Below, piece by piece: positions 4,990-10,844 of a stretch of DNA of 10,844 bases. Both the position numbers and the translations under genes were made by a program. Each line of letters opens with the position of its first letter. Position 1 is the stretch's first letter. This stretch comes from an uncultured Spirochaetaceae bacterium (GTDB taxonomy: Bacteria; Spirochaetota; Spirochaetia; SZUA-6; Bin103): the NCBI GenBank assembly GCA_913043885.1, contig CAJWOB010000051.1:1-10844 (forward strand), in the 5' to 3' direction. The notes beneath the pieces are model-generated. The model made no database searches, had not been told where the DNA came from, and worked only from the letters and a program-made list of their open reading frames with translations.

Positions 4990-6878
4990 TGCATCGAGTA
5001 GAGGCTGGCGTACAGGCTATCGGCGGTCACCAGCTCTTTGTGGCTGCCTCGCTCGACGATGCGTCCCTCCTGCAACACCAGAATGCGGTCGGCTTTGCGG
5101 ACCGTGGCCAGCCGGTGGGCAATGACCAGCGCGGTTCGCCCGACCAACAACCGCTGGAGCGCCCGCTGAATTTCCAACTCGGTGTAGCTGTCAACGTTGG
5201 CGGTGGCCTCGTCGAGAATGAGGATGCGGGTGTCGGCGACGATGGCGCGGGCGAAGCTGATCAGCTGGCGCTGCCCGAGCGACAGGTTGCTTCCCCGCTG
5301 TTCCAGCACGGTGCGGTAGCCCGCTGGCAGGCGCGAGATGAAGTCGTGGGCGCCGACAATGGCGGCCGCCCGCTCGATCTCCTCTCGGCCCACTCCCTCG
5401 GCCGCGTAGCGGATATTCTCTTCGATGGTTCCGGTGAACAGGAATGGTTCCTGCAGGACCATGCCGATGTGACGTCCGAGCGAGCGTTGCGTGACTTCGC
5501 GAACGTCGCGGCCGCCGACATACACTGTTCCCGCATCCACATCGTAGAAGCGGTGCAGTAACGCGGTGATGCTAGTCTTGCCGGAGCCGGTGGGCCCTAC
5601 CAAGGCCACCGTCTCGCCAGTGCCGACCTCGAAGCTGATGTCGTGGAGCACCGGCTCGTTGGGCAGATACCCAAAGGTGACGCCATCGAAGCGAATGGTT
5701 GGCTCGATCGACTCGGGGTCGGCGGCGTTCGGGCGATCCTCGATCTGGAACGGCACATCCATGACTTCGAAGATGCGCTGCCCGGAGGCCATCGCCCGCT
5801 GCATGATGCTGTACTGAATGGTGACGGCCCTGATCGGCGCAAAGAAGCGCTGCACGTAGAAGATGAAGGCGATCAGGACGCCCAGCTCCAGCGACGCGCC
5901 GATTACCGAGGCCCCCCCGACCACCACGATCGCCGCGATGGCGATGCCGGACAGGGTGTCGACGATGGGGATCATCATGGCGGAGAACTGCGACGAGCGG
6001 GCATGGCTGGCGAAGTTGGCGAACGCCTTCTCGTCGTAGAGGTCGAAGTTCACCTTTTCCCTGCCCATCTCCTGGATCAGGCGCACGCCGTTGATGCTCT
6101 CGGCCAGCGCCCCGTTGGCGATGGAGCTGGTCTCCCGCGCCCGCAGGAAGGCGCGCCGCGCCGGCGGCAGCCAGAGGGCGCGCACTATCAGCAGGACCGG
6201 CACGATCGCCATTACCAATAGTCCCAGCTGCCAGTGCAGGACGATGAGGATGGCGATGATGCCCAGCAGCAGCACCACGTCGCCGATGGCGAATACCGTG
6301 GACTCGAGGAACTCCTGCAGCGAAGCGACATCTCCCTGCAGCCGGGACATCAGCCGCCCCACCTCGGTGCGGTCCATGAACGCCAGTGCCACGAACTGTA
6401 GGTGGAAGAACATGGCCCGGCGCAGGTCGAACAGCACCCGTTCGGCGACGATCTGGGTGATCCACTCCTGCAACCAGTTGGCCGCGAAGTTGATGGCGAT
6501 CATCACCCCGAACACGATGCCGGCCACGCCCAGCACACGGCGACTTGCCTGCGCCGCCAACAGGCCGTCGTCGATGGCGGCGCGGATGATGAGTGGCAGC
6601 GCCATCTGGGTGAGGGTGAACACCAGCACCGCCGCGAGAGCCACCAGCAGCTGCCGACGGTAGGGCGCCACATACGCCATGAAGCGGCGCACCACGCGGC
6701 CGTCGAAAGCGCGCCCGAACATCTGTTCGTCGGCGCTCACCTCCGAGCCCACCACCGCCAGCGGCGGCGGCGGCTCCGGCTCGCTGCCGCGCAGCCGGGC
6801 GCGCATGCGCCGTCCGATGCGGTCGCTGCTGCTGCTGCGGTCGCCGGGGCTGCTGCCCTCGCTGCTGTGGTCGCTCAT
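4935..6878 (-). CDS. ABC exporter half-transporter, catalytically intact Walker B subunit
   Basis: This 647-aa protein has a type IV exporter fold: six membrane helices over about residues 65-360, then an ATPase domain. The ATPase has Walker A GPTGSGKT (428-435), Q-loop Q476, signature LSLGQ (532-536), Walker B ILILDE with catalytic Glu557, and H-loop His588. The signature departs from LSGGQ by Leu in place of the first Gly. Together with the Asp-for-Glu change in the partner, this fits a heterodimer with one consensus and one degenerate ATP site. The first 60 residues are a Ser-, Arg- and Pro-rich extension including SSSS and EPEPPPP, probably disordered. The start ATG overlaps the partner's stop by 4 nt (ATGA), so the subunits are translationally coupled. 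Known relatives of this architecture (BmrCD, TmrAB, TM287/288) export drugs, peptides or lipids; the substrate here is not predictable. Confidence 0.93.
   Translation of the reverse strand: MSDHSSEGSSPGDRSSSSDRIGRRMRARLRGSEPEPPPPLAVVGSEVSADEQMFGRAFDGRVVRRFMAYVAPYRRQLLVALAAVLVFTLTQMALPLIIRAAIDDGLLAAQASRRVLGVAGIVFGVMIAINFAANWLQEWITQIVAERVLFDLRRAMFFHLQFVALAFMDRTEVGRLMSRLQGDVASLQEFLESTVFAIGDVVLLLGIIAILIVLHWQLGLLVMAIVPVLLIVRALWLPPARRAFLRARETSSIANGALAESINGVRLIQEMGREKVNFDLYDEKAFANFASHARSSQFSAMMIPIVDTLSGIAIAAIVVVGGASVIGASLELGVLIAFIFYVQRFFAPIRAVTIQYSIMQRAMASGQRIFEVMDVPFQIEDRPNAADPESIEPTIRFDGVTFGYLPNEPVLHDISFEVGTGETVALVGPTGSGKTSITALLHRFYDVDAGTVYVGGRDVREVTQRSLGRHIGMVLQEPFLFTGTIEENIRYAAEGVGREEIERAAAIVGAHDFISRLPAGYRTVLEQRGSNLSLGQRQLISFARAIVADTRILILDEATANVDSYTELEIQRALQRLLVGRTALVIAHRLATVRKADRILVLQEGRIVERGSHKELVTADSLYASLYSMHYASFDDMGGELDRGRGA
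6825..6838 (-). repeat. Short trinucleotide tract encoding a serine run
   Basis: Four and two-thirds tandem copies of gct (agc on the coding strand) encode the SSSS stretch near residue 16 of the downstream ABC subunit. It lies in the unconserved N-terminal extension. It is too short to call a phase-variable tract, and unit changes would keep the frame. Confidence 0.5.
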
Positions 6879-8680
6879 GAATCGGCCTTCCTGGTCTGCA
6901 GCTCGAACAGGGCCGCGTAGCGGCCGCCCTCTGCCACCAGCTCGTCGTGGCTGCCCTCCTCGACGATGCGCCCGCCGTCCATGAACAGAATACGGTCGGC
7001 ATGCATCAGCGAGCTGAGCCGGTGTGCAATGATGATCGTGGCGCAGTCGGCGGTTTGCTCACGGAGTGCACGCCTGATGCGCTGCTCGGTGCCGGCGTCG
7101 ACCGCGGCGGTGGAGTCGTCGAACACCACCACTGCGGGCTTGAGCATGACCCCGCGGGCGATGGCAAGCCGCTGTCGCTGGCCACCCGACAGCGACACGC
7201 CGCGCTCGCCGACGAGCGTCCGGTACTGCATCGGCAGCCGATCGATGTAGCTGCTCAGCTGTGCCGATGAGGTGGCGTGGGTAATGCGCTCCCGCACTGC
7301 CCATGGGTCGCCGTAGGCGACATTGGTCTCGACGCTGGCGGTGAACACGAAGCTGTCCTGCTGAATGACGCCGACTGCGCGCCGCAGCGACGCGAGGGTG
7401 ACGTCACGAACGTCGGCGCCGTCGATGCTTATCGAGCCACCGTCCACGTCGTAGAACCGGGCGACGAGGTGGGCGATGGTGGACTTACCGGCCCCGGGTG
7501 GACCGACGATGCCGACGGTCTGCCCGCGGGCCACCTGGAAGCTCACTCCCGCCAGCGCCGGAACCTGCCCGTCGTCGGTGGGGTAGGCGAAACGCACCTC
7601 GTCGAAGCGCAGCAGGCCTCGGTCGACTTTCAGCGGTGTGGCTGTAGGGCGGTCGGCGATGTCGGGCTCGTGGTCCAGGACCTCGAACACCCGCTGGCCA
7701 GATGAGGAGGCGCGAGCGGTGGCGTTCACCAGGTTGCCGATCTGCCGCACCGGCTGTTGCAGGATGGTCATGAACGCAAGGAACTCGGTGAGCTGGCCGA
7801 CGCTGAGCGTACCGCCCAGTACCTGCAGGCCGCCGACCACCAGCACGCCGCCCATCGCCAGGTAGTACAGGAAGGTCATCCAGGTGCCGTGATTGACCCG
7901 CACGCGTACCCGCCGTTCTACCAGCCGATACGCGCGCTGCGATGCGCGGTCGAACTTGCCCATTTCGTGCGGCTGCGACGAGAACGCGCGGACCACCCGA
8001 ATGCCGGTGAGATTCTCGTCCATCACCCGGGTAAGCACCGACATGCGCCGCTGCAGCTGGTACCACATCTCCCGCAGGCGCAGGCGGGACGATGACGCCA
8101 GCCACGCCACCACCGGCACGAAGCTGAGCGCGATTGCGCTCAGCACCACGTCGGTCCTCATGAGGAGATACGCGCCCGCCCCGAGCAGCACGCCCAAATA
8201 GATGATGCGGAGCACCGCCTGATTGATGAAGTAGCGAACGCCTTCGATGTCGAGCAGGCCGCGGGTCATCAGGTCGCCGGTGTGCACGCGGTCGTGGAAG
8301 GAGTAGCTGAGCCGCTGCAGCGCGACGTAATAGCGCAGCCGCAATCGGTAGGCGATCGCCTGGCCGATTACCTCTCCCTGCTGGGTGTGCAGCATCAGCA
8401 GCAGCCCGCGTAGCGAGCTGGCGGCGAACAAGATTACCGCCGCCACCAGCAGACCGCCGCGCCCCTCGTCCCACGTGGCGCCGCTGGCCAGCAGGGCGAA
8501 GATGTGATCGACCGCATCGCCGATAAAGCGGGGCACCAGCAGCTGGACAACACCGGCCGCCAGCGTGGCCGTGCCGGCGATCGCCATGCGCACCGGGTGG
8601 GCGAGGGCCATCCGCAGGATGCGGGCAATGACGTTTGCGCTGGTGCGCAGGTCGACGATCTTCTGTTCTGAGTCGAGCAC
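6875..8680 (-). CDS. ABC exporter half-transporter, degenerate Walker B subunit
   Basis: This is the first gene of the pair and encodes 601 aa: six membrane helices over about residues 25-315 and an ATPase domain. The ATPase has Walker A GPPGAGKST (393-401), canonical signature LSGGQ (497-501), Walker B VVVFDD (517-522) and H-loop His553. The catalytic Glu after the Walker B Asp is replaced by Asp522. That substitution marks the degenerate-site subunit of heterodimeric exporters such as TM287/288. Its intact LSGGQ should complete the active site using the partner's Glu557. The start is GTG 8680, directly before the first amphipathic stretch, with no clear Shine-Dalgarno. The stop shares ATGA with the partner's start. 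The 67-bp spacer upstream is shared with the divergent HIT gene. Family and pairing are certain in my view; substrate and direction are inferred from the family (export). Confidence 0.93.
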   Translation of the reverse strand: MLDSEQKIVDLRTSANVIARILRMALAHPVRMAIAGTATLAAGVVQLLVPRFIGDAVDHIFALLASGATWDEGRGGLLVAAVILFAASSLRGLLLMLHTQQGEVIGQAIAYRLRLRYYVALQRLSYSFHDRVHTGDLMTRGLLDIEGVRYFINQAVLRIIYLGVLLGAGAYLLMRTDVVLSAIALSFVPVVAWLASSSRLRLREMWYQLQRRMSVLTRVMDENLTGIRVVRAFSSQPHEMGKFDRASQRAYRLVERRVRVRVNHGTWMTFLYYLAMGGVLVVGGLQVLGGTLSVGQLTEFLAFMTILQQPVRQIGNLVNATARASSSGQRVFEVLDHEPDIADRPTATPLKVDRGLLRFDEVRFAYPTDDGQVPALAGVSFQVARGQTVGIVGPPGAGKSTIAHLVARFYDVDGGSISIDGADVRDVTLASLRRAVGVIQQDSFVFTASVETNVAYGDPWAVRERITHATSSAQLSSYIDRLPMQYRTLVGERGVSLSGGQRQRLAIARGVMLKPAVVVFDDSTAAVDAGTEQRIRRALREQTADCATIIIAHRLSSLMHADRILFMDGGRIVEEGSHDELVAEGGRYAALFELQTRKADS

Positions 8681-8730
8681 GAATGACCGGGCTCACCCAT
8701 GGTAGCACGCCCAGCTCGGTCCGACCGGGA

Positions 8731-8747
8731 CGGGTACACTCGACCCG
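8731..8747 (+). promoter_or_regulatory. Candidate -10 element and inverted repeat before the HIT gene
   Basis: TACACT at 8735-8740 resembles a sigma-70 -10 box and ends 7 nt before ATG 8748, which would place the transcription start at or next to the A of the ATG. An inverted repeat, cgggt (8731-8735) and acccg (8743-8747), brackets the box. No Shine-Dalgarno precedes the ATG and no good -35 is evident. A leaderless mRNA is possible; the repeat could be an operator. Both are inferences from sequence alone. Confidence 0.35.
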
Positions 8748-9182
8748 ATGAGCGACCCCAACTGCATCTTCTGCAAGATCGTTGCCGGTGACCTGCCGGC
8801 AGCCCGTGTGGCAGAAACCGACCAGGCACTGGCCTTCCTCGACCTGGTGCAGCCGCGCCCCGGTCATGTGCTGGTCATACCCAAGGCCCACTACCGCGAT
8901 CTGCTGGAGATGCCCGAGGAGCTGGCCGTTGCCGCGATGCGGCTGACCCACCGGATCGCCGGCGCCATCACGACTGCGCTGGCGCCGGAGGGCCTCAGCG
9001 TCGCGCAGTGGAACGGCGCCGCGGCCGGGCAGGAGGTGATGCACATGCACATCCACCTGCAGCCGCGGGAGTCGGGCGACGGCCTGTTGCGCTACTACGG
9101 CGCGGCCGGGCCACCGGCGCCGAGCTCTGGCGATGAGCTGCAGGCGCTGGCGCAGCGGATCCGCGGAGGACTGACCGGATGA
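8748..9182 (+). CDS. HIT-family (HINT-like) nucleotide hydrolase
   Basis: HIT proteins hydrolyse nucleoside phosphoramidates or dinucleotide-type substrates through a nucleotidyl-histidine intermediate in the cytoplasm. The 144-aa product, a normal length, has the triad HMHIHL (H99, H101, H103) preceded by QEVM. It also has an N-terminal CIFC (C6, C9), the zinc-binding pair of the HINT/PKCI branch, and the conserved LDLVQPRPGHVLVIPKAHY block (about 32-51), whose His50 is a likely further zinc ligand. The active-site neighbourhood is intact. ATG 8748 is clear from the MSDPNCIFCKI N-terminus typical of the family. The stop overlaps the next start as ATGA, making it the first gene of a three-gene operon with a MazG-like protein and an aldehyde dehydrogenase. 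The physiological substrate is not predictable. Confidence 0.93.
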   Translation: MSDPNCIFCKIVAGDLPAARVAETDQALAFLDLVQPRPGHVLVIPKAHYRDLLEMPEELAVAAMRLTHRIAGAITTALAPEGLSVAQWNGAAAGQEVMHMHIHLQPRESGDGLLRYYGAAGPPAPSSGDELQALAQRIRGGLTG

Positions 9183-9517
9183 GCACGGGGTCCTTCGGCG
9201 ACTATCAACGCCAGTCGCGCAGCACCTGGAACCTGGTGCGCACCGACCACCCTATCGTCTACCCCACGCTCGGCCTCACCAACGAGGCGGGCGAAGTAGC
9301 GGGCAAGGTCAAGAAGATCTTCCGCGACAAGGACGGCACCATCAGCGACGCCGACCGTGACGCGTTGCGCAGCGAGCTTGGCGACGTGCTGTGGTACCTC
9401 ACCCAGATATGCACCGACCTGGGCATTACGCTGCAGGAAGTGGCGGACGAGAATCTGCGCAAGTTGGCCGCCCGCGCATCGCGCGGTACGCTCGGTGGCG
9501 AGGGAGATGGGCGATGA
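9179..9517 (+). CDS. MazG-like nucleotide pyrophosphohydrolase
   Basis: Single-domain MazG-like enzymes hydrolyse (d)NTPs, often non-canonical ones, to the monophosphate and pyrophosphate in house-cleaning of the nucleotide pool. The 112-aa product contains the metal-binding pattern of the all-alpha NTP pyrophosphatase fold: NEAGEVAGKVKK with E36 and E39 (ExxE), then ELGDVLWYL with E66 and D69 (ExxD), followed by a helix IxLxEVADENLRKL. A full MazG has two such domains (about 260 aa); this is the short form. The start ATG overlaps the HIT stop and its own stop overlaps the aldehyde dehydrogenase start, both as ATGA, so translation is coupled along the operon. The Gly/Arg-rich C-terminal tail is short and unconserved. 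The family call is confident; substrate specificity is unknown. Confidence 0.88.
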   Translation: MSTGSFGDYQRQSRSTWNLVRTDHPIVYPTLGLTNEAGEVAGKVKKIFRDKDGTISDADRDALRSELGDVLWYLTQICTDLGITLQEVADENLRKLAARASRGTLGGEGDGR

Positions 9518-10737
9518 AGATGCTTCTCGGTGACAGTTGGGTAGATCGCGACGAGCGGATCGATGTGATCCACCCCTTCGACGGCAGCACCGTGGATACG
9601 GTGCCCAAGGCGACGCTGGACGATGTCGCTACCGCGTTGGCGGCCGCCGAGCGCGGTGCCGCGGCGATGCGGGCGCTCACCGGCTACCAGCGCTTTCAGA
9701 TCGTGGACCGGGTTGCGGACCTGATGCGGGAGAACGCCGAGGACCTGGCGCGGACCATCACGCTGGAGGAGGGCAAGATCCTGGCCGAGGGGCGCCTCGA
9801 GGTGGATCGCGCGACCGAGATTATCGCGCTGTCCGCGGAGGAGGCGAAGCGCCTCGGCGGTGAGGTGGTGCCGCTGGATGGCGCTCCGGGTGTCGACGGT
9901 CGGCTCGGGTTCACCGTGCGCGTGCCCTGCGGCGTGGTGGTGGCCATCAGCCCGTTCAACTTCCCCCTCCACCTGGTGTGCCACAAGATCGGGCCGGCGA
10001 TTGCCGCCGGCAACGCCTGCATCCTGAAGCCGGCAACCGACACGCCGCTGTCGGCGCTGAAGATGGTGGAGCTGTTCCTCGAGGCCGGTACGCCACCGGA
10101 GGCACTACAGTGCCTTACCGGTCCAGGCGGCGCGTTGGGCAGCGCCCTGTGCAGCGATCCTCGGGTCCGCAAGATCACCTTTACCGGCAGCCGCGACGTC
10201 GGCGAGCGGATTACCAACGCCGCCGGCCTGAAGCGGGTGACCATGGAGCTGGGATCGAACTCGCCGTTGATCGTAATGCCGGACGCCGACCCCGAGCTGG
10301 TGGCCAAGACCGCCGTCGGCACCAGCTTCGCCAACGCCGGGCAAGCGTGCATCTCGACGCAGCGCATCATCGCTCACCGCGACATCTACGCGGACCTGGT
10401 GGGCTCCCTGGGCGCCGCCACCGAGGGGCTTACCCTTGGCAACCCGCTGGAGGAGGGCGTGGACATCGCCATCCAGGTGGGGCAGCCGCAGGATTCGACC
10501 CTGATCGCGCGCAAACTGTTCGAGAGTGGCCGGCGCCTGTGCGCCAGTCCGTCCTATCTGGCCGCGCACGGCGTGCCGCGCAGCGTGGCCGAGCTGGAGG
10601 GGCATCGGGCGATCCTCCTGCAGCACGATGCGCCGCGTTACTGGCCGCTGCTGGGCGAGAACCTGCCCTGCCAGCGGGTGATGACATGGAGGTTTTTACG
10701 AATTCCGAGATGGCGCGGAAGGGGCGGGAAGGTGTGA
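9514..10737 (+). CDS. Aldehyde dehydrogenase, truncated and joined to foreign sequence
   Basis: Residues 1 to about 317 are a good NAD(P)+-dependent aldehyde dehydrogenase. The Rossmann part has VPCGVVVAISPFNFP with the oxyanion Asn149, KPATDTP (172-178) and FTGS (223-226). The general-base Glu245 sits in MELGSNSP, and the nucleophile Cys279 in GQACIS. The ELGSNSP form resembles the lactaldehyde-dehydrogenase-like branch. A complete enzyme is about 470-480 aa; here, after GNPLEEGVDI (near 10468), where the family continues GP plus roughly 150 residues, the frame runs into a LysR fragment and then out-of-frame NuoG DNA to a stop at 10735-10737. The C-terminal oligomerisation region is absent. 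ATG 9514 overlaps the MazG stop, with GGAGAT 6 nt upstream. The first 317 residues are native to this operon; everything past the junction is, I infer, chimeric, so the 407-aa product is not a real protein. Confidence 0.85.
   Translation: MKMLLGDSWVDRDERIDVIHPFDGSTVDTVPKATLDDVATALAAAERGAAAMRALTGYQRFQIVDRVADLMRENAEDLARTITLEEGKILAEGRLEVDRATEIIALSAEEAKRLGGEVVPLDGAPGVDGRLGFTVRVPCGVVVAISPFNFPLHLVCHKIGPAIAAGNACILKPATDTPLSALKMVELFLEAGTPPEALQCLTGPGGALGSALCSDPRVRKITFTGSRDVGERITNAAGLKRVTMELGSNSPLIVMPDADPELVAKTAVGTSFANAGQACISTQRIIAHRDIYADLVGSLGAATEGLTLGNPLEEGVDIAIQVGQPQDSTLIARKLFESGRRLCASPSYLAAHGVPRSVAELEGHRAILLQHDAPRYWPLLGENLPCQRVMTWRFLRIPRWRGRGGKV
10456..10468. other. Junction between aldehyde dehydrogenase and LysR sequence
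   Basis: The bases ggcgtggacatcg encode GVDI and suit both partners: the ALDH motif EEGVDIGP and the LysR motif VDIAIxVG. A 13-base stretch usable by both sides is what a microhomology-mediated join or a template-switch chimera leaves behind. The exact crossover cannot be placed within it. Confidence 0.55.
10462..10670 (+). pseudogene. LysR-family regulator fragment (part of substrate-binding domain)
   Basis: In the same frame as the aldehyde dehydrogenase, about 70 residues match the central part of a LysR-type regulator's effector domain: DIAIQVGQPQDSTLIARKL, then RRLCASPSYLAAHGVP and AELEGHRAILL. These correspond to the family's DLAIRxG...LxARxL...xxxASPxYLxxHG...DLxxHxCxxL pattern. Both the N-terminal helix-turn-helix and the C-terminal end are missing. 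Such a piece cannot function alone and has no known reason to be joined to an aldehyde dehydrogenase. I treat it as a foreign fragment rather than a decayed gene of this operon. Confidence 0.7.
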
Positions 10738-10844
10738 TGGAGTTTCTTCTTATCAACCATCCGCTCGATTGTCCGATATGCGATCAGGGCGGCGAATGCG
10801 ACCTTCAAGATCAGGCAATGGGCTTTGGCCATGCCGGCAGTCGC
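10677..10844 (+). CDS. nuoG: NADH-quinone oxidoreductase subunit G fragment (partial)
   Basis: A frame different from the upstream ORF (phase of position 10689) reads EVFTNSEMARKGREGVMEF, then LLINHPLDCPICDQGGECDL and QDQAMGFG, to the window edge. This is the N-terminal iron-sulfur region of complex I subunit G (NuoG/Nqo3; NDUFS1 in mitochondria). The Hx3Cx2Cx5C pattern (NHPLDCPICDQGGEC) provides the ligands of the His-coordinated cluster. It is most like alphaproteobacterial or mitochondrial sequences in my memory. Codons are unlike the core (gtt ttt, ttt ctt ctt, cat, gat tgt), with much more T at third positions. The preceding [2Fe-2S] domain is absent, so the gene is cut at the front by the junction at about 10670-10688 and at the back by the window edge. 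I infer DNA from a different genome. Confidence 0.85.

Noticed and set aside
3909..5561. Very long + strand open frame (550 codons)
   Set aside because: It is a GC-driven shadow: Arg/Gly/His-rich low-complexity translation with no domain, crossing the DMT gene in another frame and running antisense through the ABC gene, both of which have clear motifs.
5572..7002. 476-codon - strand frame overlapping the ABC pair
   Set aside because: It is the wrong frame of the same strand as the ABC genes; the translation is Arg/Pro-rich and echoes ABC motifs only through shared DNA.
7485..9056. Long - strand open frame (523 codons) spanning the HIT gene and ABC subunit
   Set aside because: It is antisense to a HIT protein with intact catalytic histidines and out of frame with an ABC subunit that has all ATPase motifs. 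Its composition is Arg/Ala/His-biased with no recognisable domain.
9391..9513. Upstream GTG extension of the aldehyde dehydrogenase frame
   Set aside because: It runs out of frame through the MazG-like gene and adds residues with no family similarity. ATG 9514 has a GGAGAT site and the same ATGA overlap as the preceding gene pair.
9514..10737. A novel aldehyde dehydrogenase-LysR fusion sensor
   Set aside because: The join falls in the middle of both domains, removing the ALDH C-terminal third and the LysR DNA-binding and terminal parts, and is followed directly by a third unrelated fragment. A chimera is far more likely than a working sensor.
1..10844. CRISPR arrays, defence islands, transposases, tRNAs or rRNAs
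   Set aside because: I saw no regularly spaced repeats, no transposase or integrase motifs, no cloverleaf with a CCA-type end and no conserved rRNA stretches. Coding genes fill almost the whole window.

Overview
The window is a compact, GC-rich stretch of bacterial chromosome. Its core, roughly positions 285 to 10455, reads as one organism. A Gram-negative-type envelope is indicated by an ADP-heptose-type enzyme, a GT9 glycosyltransferase and a secreted beta-barrel-like protein. The barrel protein resembles a family I associate with free-living spirochaetes (Spirochaeta/Treponema-like), so a high-GC spirochaete is my best guess. That is recognition from memory and was not tested by a search.

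Layout of the core: (a) 281-1836, heptose-1-phosphate adenylyltransferase (HldE/RfaE2 C-terminal domain, + strand), convergent with and overlapping a GT9 glycosyltransferase (- strand). (b) 1837-3018, a divergent spacer holding a palindrome and a terminator-like hairpin, then a secreted outer-membrane-type protein and a second strong terminator-like hairpin. (c) 3017-4989, a two-gene operon of a DUF368/PopT-family undecaprenyl-phosphate translocase and an EamA/DMT-like membrane protein 2 nt downstream. (d) 8680-4935, - strand, two translationally coupled ABC exporter half-transporters forming a textbook asymmetric heterodimer. (e) 8748-10468, + strand, three genes joined by ATGA overlaps: HIT-family hydrolase, MazG-like pyrophosphohydrolase and aldehyde dehydrogenase. 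The theme of the left half is envelope building: heptose activation and transfer, lipid-carrier recycling and an outer-membrane protein. The right half is export plus nucleotide/aldehyde housekeeping.

Both ends look foreign to the core. The right end is a mosaic. The aldehyde dehydrogenase breaks off in mid-domain after its catalytic cysteine and continues in frame into a LysR substrate-binding fragment, followed within about 230 bp by a NuoG (complex I) fragment in another frame with different codon use. The left end carries, on the opposite strand, a fragment resembling the fungal-type NAD-dependent methylenetetrahydrofolate dehydrogenase (MTD1), abutting what looks like a beheaded HldE. 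The simplest explanation is chimeric assembly or amplification at both contig ends. The gene fusions there should not be read as biology without confirmation.

I found no CRISPR array, tRNA, rRNA, insertion sequence or recognisable defence system. No gap between genes in the core exceeds about 80 bp.
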